From the NCBI GenBank assembly GCA_028276365.1, contig JAPYWL010000032.1, positions 1 to 14,757 of the forward strand: 14,757 bases of DNA, written 5' to 3'. Shown here piece by piece: positions 1-7,209 of this stretch (positions within the stretch are counted from its first letter, which is position 1; the number at the start of each line of letters is the position of its first letter). Under the pieces are notes generated by a model that did not search any database, was not told where the DNA came from, and worked only from the letters and a program-made list of their open reading frames with translations. Both the position numbers and the translations under genes were made by a program. The DNA comes from Deltaproteobacteria bacterium. Lineage in GTDB: Bacteria; DRYD01.

Positions 1-321
1 GTTTTATTAAGTAATATTTGGGAATTAATTTTTATTTTTTTAGCTTTAGTATTTCTTATACCATTAGTAGAAGAAATTATTTTTAGATTTTATTTAATTA
101 GTTATTTAGAGGATATTTTTTATAATAGATGGTTAATTAGTGTGTTAGGGGCTTTAATTTTTTCGTTGATTCATTTTGAGAATTTACTTACACTATTTTT
201 TATATTCATTCTTAGTATTTATCTAAATTATGTTTATTTAAAATATAGGAACTTATATTTAAATTTTTTGATCCATTCAATTTGGAATTTATTAAATTTC
301 TTAGTTTTAGTTTTTATATAA
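1..321 (+). CDS. CPBP family intramembrane metalloprotease/glutamic protease, C-terminal part (5' end outside window)
   Basis: The gene is open from the left edge in frame 1 and ends at TAA 319-321, leaving 106 visible residues. All three motifs of the CPBP (CAAX protease / Abi) family are visible in order: the EExxxR motif (E24, E25, R29 of the visible part), an FxxxH motif (F54-H58), and HxxxN (H92-N96, within IHSIWN). Between them lie hydrophobic segments around residues 8-22, 45-57, 63-79 and 97-106, as expected for a multi-pass membrane protease. Family members cleave membrane-embedded substrates; some process prenylated proteins or bacteriocin-related peptides, but most bacterial ones have no known substrate, and none is suggested here. 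The 5' end is cut by the window, so length, start and regulation are unknown. It converges with the hemW-like gene across only 15 bases. Confidence 0.85.
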   Translation, partial: VLLSNIWELIFIFLALVFLIPLVEEIIFRFYLISYLEDIFYNRWLISVLGALIFSLIHFENLLTLFFIFILSIYLNYVYLKYRNLYLNFLIHSIWNLLNFLVLVFI

Positions 322-336
322 ATTAGTAATAATAAA

Positions 337-1539
337 TTAATAATTAATATTTAGTTTATCGTAGATTTTATAGATATATGAGTTTAAATTTTTAAAATTT
401 AATGGATGTAATTTGAGGTTATATATATTATTGTTATATTTTATTTTTAATCCCCATTTTGTTCTTAAAGCTAACATAATTATTTCTTTTATAGCTGTCA
501 AATTATCAATTTCTTCTATGTTTTCAATTGTTTGTTTAAAATAAGAACCTTTATTAAAATTACCAAAATAATTTAGTTGTTTTTTGTTGATTCTGTATAT
601 TTTTTGATTGTTAATAGTTAATTTAGATACGGCAGATGGTCCAAAACCTATATAGTCAAAATAATACCAGTATTTTAAATTATGAATAGAATATTTTTTA
701 TTTTTTGTAAAATTTGAAACTTCATAATGTTCAAAACCTAAATCTTTCAAACTATTATGAATTAGATCATAAAATTCATCGAAATTATTTTTAATATTTT
801 CTATTTCTTTTAGAATATTTTCAAATTGGTGATAAATTACTTTTTTATCGTTATATATATCCAAAGCATAGTATGATATATGATTTATAGGTAAGTTTTT
901 TATTATATTAATATTTTCTATAATGGATTTTGTTTTTTGAAAAGGATATAAGTAAATTAGATCAATAGATATGTTATCAAAATATTTATAAGTTAGGTCT
1001 ATTTTAGATATTATAGAAGATGGATTAGATAATCTTCCTAGGATTCTTAAGGCAAATAAATTAAAACTTTGGACTCCTATACTTACTCGATTTATTCCTA
1101 AATTTTTTAAAGCTTTGAGGTAATTTGAGGTAATCAATTCTGGGTTTAACTCTATTGTTATTTCAGTATTTAAGGAAATTTTGAAATTACTGTAAATAAT
1201 ATCAAATATTTTTTCTAAATAAGATGGATTTATAAGATTTGGAGTACCACCTCCTATATATATACTATTTACAATTTTATCAAAATAAGGATAACCTATT
1301 TTATTAAGATAATTTTTGGAATCTAAAACTTCGTTAATAAGGTTGTTAAAAGATAGATTAACTTTTAGGGGAGTTAATTTAAAAAAATCACAATAAAAAC
1401 AAATTTTTTGGCAAAAGGGAAAATGTATATAAATGCCTAAACTATTAATAGGTAGTGATTTGTTTATAAACGAGGGTAAGTATATGTTAAAAGAATTTAA
1501 TTTAAAGAAATTTCTGTTATTAATTTTAACAGTTTTCAT
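337..1539 (-). CDS. hemW: HemW-like radical SAM protein (oxygen-independent coproporphyrinogen III oxidase-like heme chaperone)
   Basis: A 400-residue radical SAM protein. The CxxxCxxC cluster motif is C43, C47, C50 (in HFPFCQKICFYCDF), followed by GGGTP at about 96-100, an E-x-NPE strand near 130-134, NRVSIGVQSF at 150-159, and the HemW/HemN signatures YEVSNF (272-277) and HNLKYW (286-291) with DYIGFGPSAVS after it. HemW family members bind a [4Fe-4S] cluster and heme and are thought to insert heme into apoproteins; true coproporphyrinogen oxidase activity is not expected without HemN-specific features. Two spots differ from the usual HemW pattern: LGR is followed by LS rather than xH, and the usual GLPGQ is LYPFQ. 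About 34 residues precede the usual GIYIHFPFC beginning. The only in-frame ATG/GTG/TTG before the cluster motif is the ATG at 1537-1539, inside the divergent neighbour; no Shine-Dalgarno site precedes it, so the start is uncertain. Confidence 0.85.
   Translation of the reverse strand: MKTVKINNRNFFKLNSFNIYLPSFINKSLPINSLGIYIHFPFCQKICFYCDFFKLTPLKVNLSFNNLINEVLDSKNYLNKIGYPYFDKIVNSIYIGGGTPNLINPSYLEKIFDIIYSNFKISLNTEITIELNPELITSNYLKALKNLGINRVSIGVQSFNLFALRILGRLSNPSSIISKIDLTYKYFDNISIDLIYLYPFQKTKSIIENINIIKNLPINHISYYALDIYNDKKVIYHQFENILKEIENIKNNFDEFYDLIHNSLKDLGFEHYEVSNFTKNKKYSIHNLKYWYYFDYIGFGPSAVSKLTINNQKIYRINKKQLNYFGNFNKGSYFKQTIENIEEIDNLTAIKEIIMLALRTKWGLKIKYNNNIYNLKLHPLNFKNLNSYIYKIYDKLNINY
1472..1477 (+). 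promoter_or_regulatory. Ribosome-binding site deciding the start of the gene at 1484
   Basis: GAGGGT lies 7 bases ahead of the ATG at 1484. It selects this ATG over the in-frame upstream ATG at 1433, which has no purine-rich site and would put a hydrophilic stretch before the hydrophobic signal/anchor segment. The site itself lies inside the 5' coding region of the opposite-strand hemW-like gene. Confidence 0.75.
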
Positions 1540-2059
1540 ATATTTTATAATTATTAATATTTTTAGTTTAGTCCTTTTTAGTGATAATGAAGTTAATGCT
1601 GGAGTTTTGGTTCCACCAAAAGGGTTTGAGTATAAATATGATCCTGAAGCTCCTAACCCTGTAGATAAAACTGAAGAAGGTAATGAAAAATTAGAAAATA
1701 AACCTAAAAAAATATATTACTATCATCCTGATTTATTTAAAAATTACTATCAAAATAATATACCTAATAAAATTAACAATGATAATGTAAGTGATTATAA
1801 TAACCAATTTGTAAGTACTAATAATGATTATAATGCTGTTCAAAATACTACCCAAAAGCAAATTAATAATTCTTTAACTTTAATGAATTTTTTATTAATA
1901 ATTTCTTCTTTAAGTGTAATTTCATTAATTTTATGGATATTTTATATAAATAATTTAAAACAAAAAGAAGTACAAAATACTATACCTGTATATATGAAGT
2001 ATCCTGATACTAAAAGTAAATTGAAAAAAAGAAGGACTGTTTTTGATGTTAAAAAATAA
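1484..2059 (+). CDS. Hypothetical membrane-anchored protein with N- and C-terminal hydrophobic segments
   Basis: A 191-residue protein starting at ATG 1484 behind a GAGGGT ribosome-binding site. I do not recognise a family. The N-terminus has basic residues (K3, K8, K9) followed by a long hydrophobic stretch at about 10-32, either an uncleaved anchor or a signal peptide with a possible cleavage region near NEVNA/G (about residue 39). The middle (40-130) is hydrophilic and rich in Asn, Tyr, Pro and Lys, and looks unstructured. A second hydrophobic segment spans about 132-155 and is followed by a short tail containing a KLKKRR basic cluster. By the positive-inside rule this suggests two membrane passes, with both ends cytoplasmic and the N/P-rich loop outside. 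It is first in the long + strand run and only 6 bases from the next gene, suggesting co-expression with it. Its first 56 bases overlap the divergent hemW-like gene. Confidence 0.7.
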   Translation: MLKEFNLKKFLLLILTVFIYFIIINIFSLVLFSDNEVNAGVLVPPKGFEYKYDPEAPNPVDKTEEGNEKLENKPKKIYYYHPDLFKNYYQNNIPNKINNDNVSDYNNQFVSTNNDYNAVQNTTQKQINNSLTLMNFLLIISSLSVISLILWIFYINNLKQKEVQNTIPVYMKYPDTKSKLKKRRTVFDVKK

Positions 2060-2065
2060 TATAAT

Positions 2066-2530
2066 ATGAATACTAAAAAAAATGTTAAAAAAAATAAGGA
2101 ATTTGAAATATTTTTACCAGCTAATTTTAATTTAAAAATATTAATAAATGATGAAACTAAAGAAAATATAATTAAGGAGTTAGAAAACTTATTAAATTAT
2201 GTAGAAGAATCTATTAAAAACTATCAAAACAGAAAAGTTTTCAAAATAGGTCAACTTTATAAAGGAACATTTTTACAAGAAATTAAAGATAAAGTAGATA
2301 ATATTCCCTCTAATTTAAGTAGATCAAAAACTATTGAAAATCTTAATAATATCAAAAATAATATTTTAAATTATATTGAATATGTCAAAAATTTAAAAAC
2401 AGGGGATACTATTTTATTAAAGACAGTAAGTGGTTTTGTTAAGATATATAATAATATAAACTTTAAAGAATTAGAGAATGGAATTGATATAATATTAGAT
2501 AAGTGGATTGTTAAAAAAATCAGTCTTTAA
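2066..2530 (+). CDS. Hypothetical protein, helical, no recognised domain
   Basis: A 154-residue soluble protein that I do not recognise. It opens with a Lys/Asn-rich leader (1-11) and is otherwise predicted by eye to be alpha/beta: amphipathic helices at about 32-54 (ENIIKELENLLNYVEESI) and 88-110, and beta-like segments near 56-70 and 112-128. No signal peptide, membrane segment, Cys pair or nucleotide-binding motif is seen. It starts 6 bases after the stop of the membrane-protein gene and ends 12 bases before the next gene. There is no Shine-Dalgarno site before its ATG, so translation is probably coupled to the upstream gene. The tight packing suggests it works with its two neighbours, but the function is unknown. 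Confidence 0.65.
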   Translation: MNTKKNVKKNKEFEIFLPANFNLKILINDETKENIIKELENLLNYVEESIKNYQNRKVFKIGQLYKGTFLQEIKDKVDNIPSNLSRSKTIENLNNIKNNILNYIEYVKNLKTGDTILLKTVSGFVKIYNNINFKELENGIDIILDKWIVKKISL

Positions 2531-2542
2531 ATTGATATTTTT

Positions 2543-3316
2543 ATGAATTTAAAATTAGGGTTGAGTTTATTTGAAATTAAGGATCTTAATTCTATTGATT
2601 TTGGATTATTTTTATATTTACTTAATTATTCTTTTGAACTTAAAAAAAAACACGAACTAAATATATATACCCCTTTTTTTAAAGATACTGATGTGCTAAT
2701 AGTAATTGATAATGAAAAAAATAGAGATTATCTTCATATTTTTCAGTTTTTTTATAAATTAAAAGCTAATGTAAATATTTATAGTATTAATGAGCAAGAT
2801 TTAAGTAAAAATGAACATTTTGACCCTATTTTAACTAATTCCTATTACAAATATATTATTTTATTTTTGTTAAATGATTCTCTTGTATTTAAAATTAAAT
2901 CTTTTGATCATAATATTTACAATAATATATATTTTAATTTAGATAAAAATTTTTTTGCTATATTTTTTATTTTGTCTATTATTTTTAGTTTCTATGAAAT
3001 GATTAAAGATGATACTAAAAAAATTAAAATAGAAATAGATGACGAATTAATAAGTGAAAGTAAATTAGGTTTTTTATACCATCTTGTGGATAAGGAAAAA
3101 ATAAAATCAATAATAAATAACTTATTTTTCAATAAAGAAGAAATTAGCTTTATTGTAAATATTAGTTATGGTACTTTAGCTACTTTCGAAATAAATTTAT
3201 TAAAATTAAAAGATAATCAATCTTATAAGAATAATCAAAGAATAGGTGATATATTATCAAATTTGATACTTCTTATGGAATCTTTTTTTGTAAATTACTT
3301 AAGATATATAATTTAA
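2543..3316 (+). CDS. Hypothetical protein, no recognised domain
   Basis: A 257-residue protein of unknown family. It has a hydrophobic, aromatic-rich N-terminal region, a beta-like VLIVID strand at 51-56, and a hydrophobic stretch at about 137-150 (FFAIFFILSIIFSF) that could be a buried helix or a single membrane segment. It ends with a hydrophobic C-terminal helix (about 236-257). No catalytic motif or metal-binding Cys/His set stands out. It begins 12 bases after the preceding stop with no visible Shine-Dalgarno site, which again suggests translational coupling. It ends in tandem stops (TAA TAA), followed by a 48-base gap before prfA. With the two genes before it, it forms a compact unit of unknown role. 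Alternatives such as a divergent glycosyltransferase-like or chaperone-like protein cannot be supported from the sequence. Confidence 0.65.
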   Translation: MNLKLGLSLFEIKDLNSIDFGLFLYLLNYSFELKKKHELNIYTPFFKDTDVLIVIDNEKNRDYLHIFQFFYKLKANVNIYSINEQDLSKNEHFDPILTNSYYKYIILFLLNDSLVFKIKSFDHNIYNNIYFNLDKNFFAIFFILSIIFSFYEMIKDDTKKIKIEIDDELISESKLGFLYHLVDKEKIKSIINNLFFNKEEISFIVNISYGTLATFEINLLKLKDNQSYKNNQRIGDILSNLILLMESFFVNYLRYII

Positions 3317-3364
3317 TAAATATATAATTTTTTATAAGTTTTATTAAATAAAGAGGGATTTAAG

Positions 3365-4483
3365 ATGTTAAATCTAAAAGACGATAAGGATTTTAGTGTA
3401 TTAAATAAAATATATGAGATAAATAAGAAAAAGATAATAGATTTAGATAAAAAAATAGAAGAAGTAGCAAATAAAGAAGGTTATAATTCTACTAATTATA
3501 TAAATTTGAGTAAAAGTAAAGCAAGATTAAAGGAATTTACAGATAATTATGAAAAATTATCTAAGATAATGGAAGATATAGAATATGCTAAGGAATTAAT
3601 AAATAATGAAAAAGACGAAGAAGCTAAGGAATTTTATAAAAAAGAGCTAAATAATTTAGAAGAAGAGGCTAATAAAATTGAAAAAATTTTATGGGAATTG
3701 ATTTTACCCGAAGAGGATGAAAAAAATATAATAGTAGAAATAAGAGCAGGAACTGGGGGAGAGGAAGCTGCTTTATTTGCTTTCGATTTATTTAGAATGT
3801 ACTCTAAGTTTGCTGATAAAATGAAATTTAAAATAGAAATTTTAGATCAAAATTTTACTGATTTAGGTGGGATTAAAGAAATTGTTTTTGCTGTTAATAA
3901 TAAAAATGCTTATAAATATTTTAAATATGAAAGCGGAACTCATAGAGTACAAAGAGTACCTATAACAGAAGCTAGTGGAAGAATCCATACTTCTACTGCA
4001 ACTGTTATTGTTTTGCCTGAAGTTGAGGAAAAGGAAATTCAAATTAAAGAAGAGGATTTAGAAATGGAAACATTTAAAGCAGGTGGAGCGGGAGGACAAC
4101 ATGTAAATAAAAATGAATGTGCTATTAGATTAAAACATATCCCTACCGGTATCGTAGTAACTTGTTCTGATGAAAGGAGCTTACATCAAAATAGGGCTAA
4201 AGCACTTAGAATTTTAAGAGCTAAATTATTACAATTACAAGAAGAAAAACAAGAAGAGGAGTTAAGAAAACAAAGAAGACAACAAGTAAAAACAGGAGAT
4301 AGAAGCGAAAAAATTAGAACTTATAATTTCCCGCAAAATAGAGTAACTGATCATAGAATAAACTTAACTATCCAAAACTTGGAAGCTATATTGGATGGAG
4401 ATTTATTACCCCTTATTCAAGAACTCCAAAAAAATGAAGCTGTTAATAAAATCCAGGAGTTACTTAATCTACAAGATAATTAA
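3365..4483 (+). CDS. prfA: Peptide chain release factor 1
   Basis: A 372-residue class I release factor that reads UAA and UAG in the ribosomal A site and triggers peptidyl-tRNA hydrolysis. The GGQ catalytic motif is at 243-245 in AGGAGGQHVNKNE. The codon-recognition loop is of RF1 type: HRVQRVPITE with the tripeptide P199-I200-T201 (the PxT motif; PAT or PVT is commoner), followed by GRIHTSTATVIVLPE. This excludes RF2, which carries SPF. The N-terminal 1-110 is helical and charged (domain 1), and the C-terminal KIRTYNFPQNRVTDHRI signature is intact. Length is slightly above the usual 355-360 residues. The start is supported by AGAGGGA at 3352-3358, 6 bases before ATG. No prmC (hemK) methyltransferase gene follows, unlike many bacteria. 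The gene ends in TAA TAA. Confidence 0.97.
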   Translation: MLNLKDDKDFSVLNKIYEINKKKIIDLDKKIEEVANKEGYNSTNYINLSKSKARLKEFTDNYEKLSKIMEDIEYAKELINNEKDEEAKEFYKKELNNLEEEANKIEKILWELILPEEDEKNIIVEIRAGTGGEEAALFAFDLFRMYSKFADKMKFKIEILDQNFTDLGGIKEIVFAVNNKNAYKYFKYESGTHRVQRVPITEASGRIHTSTATVIVLPEVEEKEIQIKEEDLEMETFKAGGAGGQHVNKNECAIRLKHIPTGIVVTCSDERSLHQNRAKALRILRAKLLQLQEEKQEEELRKQRRQQVKTGDRSEKIRTYNFPQNRVTDHRINLTIQNLEAILDGDLLPLIQELQKNEAVNKIQELLNLQDN

Positions 4484-4517
4484 TAAAATAGATAGCTAAA
4501 AATATTATCAATAAAAT

Positions 4518-5324
4518 ATGATTAATAATGAATTCTTAAAATATTTTAAAAGATTTTCTAAAGATTTTCCTGATTATTTTAAAATTAAAAATCCTAATTT
4601 CTTTCTAATGACTAAGTATTACTTAAGAAAACCTACTTTTAGATACTTATTGCAATTATTCTTTAGAAACCCTTTTAGAATTATTTTCAATACTATTTAC
4701 TATTTACCTAAAATTTTTTTTATAAATTTATCAAATAAGATTTTAAAAAAGAAAGAAGATTTTTATAAAGATACTGCTTTAAATAAAGTAATAAACAATT
4801 TTTCTAAAGGCAAAGGGTTTGTAACTATAAGTTATTGTCAAAAGCCCTTAGATTGCCCTGATGGAAGATTTTCTTATAGATGTACTGGAAATTATGAAAG
4901 ATGTAAATCTTGTTTTCTATATGAAGTAAAAACAAGATGTGAGAAATTGGATATTGATTATTATATAGTTTTAGGAGATTTAGATAGTGTTTGGAATATA
5001 TTAAGAAATCAATTTAATAAACATTTATTTGGGTCTTATATTTTAACTACGTGTAATATGGTTTTAAATGTAGTTAAATATATCTCACCGCTATTTGGAT
5101 TTACTGGTATTATTTTGCCTTTTAATAAAGGATCTTGTTTAACTATAGCTGCTTATGAATTATCTGAATTTGGATATAAAAATGTACAAACCGATTTATC
5201 TGATAATAACAAAAAATTATTACTAAATATTCTAAATGAAGCAATAATAATTAAAGAAAATAATAAAAAACTTAAAAATAATCTTATTAATAATAATTTA
5301 ATTAATTTAAATATTATTGAATAA
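4518..5324 (+). CDS. Cysteine-rich DUF116-like protein
   Basis: A 268-residue protein with eight cysteines: C107, C113, C122, C129, C132, C141, C179 and C207. The block ISYCQKPLDCPDGRFSYRC, followed by CKSC and later TTCN and the KGSC segment, resembles the pattern of the DUF116 family (conserved Cys positions likely binding a metal or Fe-S cluster; function unknown). The match is by pattern only and the assignment is moderate. Residues 1-85 are basic and aromatic with hydrophobic patches around 41-70 (a possible amphipathic membrane-associated region), and the C-terminal 35 residues are Asn/Lys-rich low complexity. It starts 34 bases after prfA with no Shine-Dalgarno site. It might alternatively be a separate small cysteine-rich redox or metal protein family. 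Nothing in the neighbours fixes its role. Confidence 0.6.
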   Translation: MINNEFLKYFKRFSKDFPDYFKIKNPNFFLMTKYYLRKPTFRYLLQLFFRNPFRIIFNTIYYLPKIFFINLSNKILKKKEDFYKDTALNKVINNFSKGKGFVTISYCQKPLDCPDGRFSYRCTGNYERCKSCFLYEVKTRCEKLDIDYYIVLGDLDSVWNILRNQFNKHLFGSYILTTCNMVLNVVKYISPLFGFTGIILPFNKGSCLTIAAYELSEFGYKNVQTDLSDNNKKLLLNILNEAIIIKENNKKLKNNLINNNLINLNIIE

Positions 5325-5379
5325 AAGTTAAAAAAGTTTATAAAATAATTAAGAAATTTTAAAAGGAGTTGAATTTAAA

Positions 5380-6282
5380 ATGAAAAATTATAATAAAAAC
5401 TTTATATTATTAATATTTGGATTTGTATTTATTATTTTTTCAATTATTGTTTTTTCTGATACTAAATGGAAATTAAAAATAAAGGGCCAAGAAAAAGAGA
5501 TTTTAACTAATCCTATCATAAAAGGAACTAATGTTTTTGTTGATATTTATGATTTATCTAATTTATTTAATATTGATTATGAAATAAATTTAACAAGAAA
5601 ATATATAATGTTTTATAAAAATATTAATCTATTACCTACTAATACTACTAATAATATTTCTATTACTAGTACTACCAATAATACTACTATCAATACTAAT
5701 TCTTACATAACTAATTTTAGTAATAACTATAGTTTAAATAATGAAAATATTGTGGATTTAAATAAAACTATTATTAAAGAAATTAATTCTATAAAGGATG
5801 TAGTTATAATAAATCCTATAAATGAAATTAAACCACTTTATAAGGATTCTATTGTTTATAAGGATGAATTAAATAATGTAAAAGAAAAAATAAATGATTC
5901 TTTTATTAGTAAACTTAGTATTCCTATTGTAGTAGATAAGAATCAGAATATAAGTAAATTAGATTTAAAGGAGATAACAGAATATTTGAATAAGAAAAAT
6001 GTTTCAGCTGCTATAATACCTATAGTTAGAGCATATGAATATCACGAAAAATCAGAGAATATTATGAATCCTGAAGTACAATTAATTGTAGATTATATAC
6101 TAATAAATAATAAAGGATTTGTTTTATTCTTTGATTCTCAAAATATAATTAGAGGGTTAGCTGTTTTCTCTTCAAGCTCTAATAGATATAGGAAGTCTAA
6201 ATTATTAGATCTTGTTGATTTATCTGTTCATAATTTTATTAATGATTTTTATAGATATAAAGAAATTCTTAGTAAATTTTAG
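5380..6282 (+). CDS. Membrane-anchored/secreted protein with copper-amine-oxidase-N-like domain
   Basis: A 300-residue protein. A hydrophobic segment at about 8-25 after a short basic N-terminus (signal peptide or anchor) indicates export. Residues about 38-80 (NPIIKGTNVFVDIYDLSNLFNIDYE..., ending KYIMFY) resemble the 'copper amine oxidase N-terminal' stalk-type domain widespread in extracellular proteins of Firmicutes and deep-branching bacteria; it is not a catalytic amine oxidase domain. A linker at about 86-122 is almost entirely Asn/Thr/Ser/Ile. The C-terminal part (about 178-300) looks like an independent alpha/beta domain (IPIVVDKNQ, SAAIIPIVRAYEY, GFVLFFDSQ) that I do not recognise. 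AAAGGAG at about 5362-5368 precedes the ATG. The stop is TAG immediately followed by TAA. It lies 36 bases before the PilZ gene, so the two may be co-expressed. Confidence 0.65.
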   Translation: MKNYNKNFILLIFGFVFIIFSIIVFSDTKWKLKIKGQEKEILTNPIIKGTNVFVDIYDLSNLFNIDYEINLTRKYIMFYKNINLLPTNTTNNISITSTTNNTTINTNSYITNFSNNYSLNNENIVDLNKTIIKEINSIKDVVIINPINEIKPLYKDSIVYKDELNNVKEKINDSFISKLSIPIVVDKNQNISKLDLKEITEYLNKKNVSAAIIPIVRAYEYHEKSENIMNPEVQLIVDYILINNKGFVLFFDSQNIIRGLAVFSSSSNRYRKSKLLDLVDLSVHNFINDFYRYKEILSKF

Positions 6283-6318
6283 TAATAAAAAATTATAAAA
6301 CTAGGGGGAATTTTTATA

Positions 6319-7152
6319 ATGCAAGAACAAAAAAATCATCAAAATGATAATGAAAATAACAAAAATACTGAATTATCTTCTAACAATATAAGTAATAATG
6401 AAATTAATAATAATTTAGAAAATATTGAAGAATCTACAGAGGAATATGAAGATGATAATAATACCCCTGTTTTGGCTGATTTTAAATATACTAAAGCTAA
6501 AGAAAGAAGGAAAGAAGAAAGAAGAGTTTTAGAACCTGCAAGATTAGTTAGAATTGTTATACATTATTCGCAAGATTTTATAGTTGATAAGTGGGTAAGT
6601 GTTGTAGATGTTTCTCGACATGGAATGAAAATTATTTCTGATATTCCTTTAAAATTAGAAGATAATGTAAAAATAGAGTTTTATGTATCTCAGGAACCTG
6701 TAGAAACCCAAGGAAGAATAGCTTGGTGTAAAGAATTGATAAGGAATTCTGGATTATACGCAGTTGGACTTGATTTAGCTAATCTAAAAGAAGCTGATTA
6801 TGAAGTTATTAATAAGTTTTTACTTAATTTTGCTCCATTTGAAGAAAGGAGAGCAGTTAGAGTTAAAAAACCATTTCTAATAGAAGTAAAGTATTTAGAT
6901 GAAGTACAAAGATTTTATACATATGCTGTGGATTTATCTATAACGGGGATGCGAATAATTAATGATTTTGAATTACCTACTGATGAACCTATATTAATTA
7001 AAGCTATACTGGGAAATGAAGAAACAGATTATATTAAAGCTAAAGTAGTATGGCAACAAGAAAAATCTTTTGGTGTTATAATTGGGCTTAATTTTATTGA
7101 AGCTAATAGTGAAGATATTAAAAAAATAGAAAACTTTATTTATTCTTCTTAA
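6319..7152 (+). CDS. Tandem PilZ domain protein (predicted c-di-GMP receptor)
   Basis: A 277-residue protein. After an acidic, Asn-rich leader (1-55) come two PilZ domains. The first (about 60-172) has an Arg-rich RxxxR segment (R64-R68 in ERRKEERR) and D97-V-S99-R-H-G102, matching the (D/N)xSxxG motif. The second (about 174-275) has R177-R181 (ERRAVR) and D205-L-S207-I-T-G210. Both thus keep the residues that bind cyclic di-GMP in characterised PilZ domains. Each ends with the usual strand pattern (GRIAWCKE, AKVVWQQE, then GLDLANL/GLNFIEA). No membrane segment or enzymatic domain is present, so it probably acts as a cytoplasmic receptor/adaptor. A strong AGGGGGA site (6303-6309) precedes the ATG. 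It follows the membrane-anchored stalk-domain gene, a possible but unproven functional partner; the effector (motility, envelope or secretion) is unknown. Confidence 0.87.
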   Translation: MQEQKNHQNDNENNKNTELSSNNISNNEINNNLENIEESTEEYEDDNNTPVLADFKYTKAKERRKEERRVLEPARLVRIVIHYSQDFIVDKWVSVVDVSRHGMKIISDIPLKLEDNVKIEFYVSQEPVETQGRIAWCKELIRNSGLYAVGLDLANLKEADYEVINKFLLNFAPFEERRAVRVKKPFLIEVKYLDEVQRFYTYAVDLSITGMRIINDFELPTDEPILIKAILGNEETDYIKAKVVWQQEKSFGVIIGLNFIEANSEDIKKIENFIYSS

Positions 7153-7209
7153 GTTTATTATAGAAAAATTTTTATTATCAAGAAATTTATTAAGAAAGAG
7201 GGAGGAACA

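Noticed and set aside
322-360. ATTAAT-type palindromes between the convergent CPBP and hemW genes, considered as a terminator
   Set aside because: They are pure A/T, short, and partly inside the hemW 3' end; similar words recur everywhere in the window.
1433-1483. Upstream in-frame ATG at 1433 as start of the membrane-protein gene
   Set aside because: There is no ribosome-binding site before it; the ATG at 1484 has GAGGGT at proper spacing and gives a typical basic-then-hydrophobic N-terminus.
5325-5379. Possible promoter boxes (TATAAAAT-like) in intergenic gaps
   Set aside because: TATAAT-like words are extremely frequent here and no matching TTGACA-type box at 16-18 bases was found, so no promoter call is justified.
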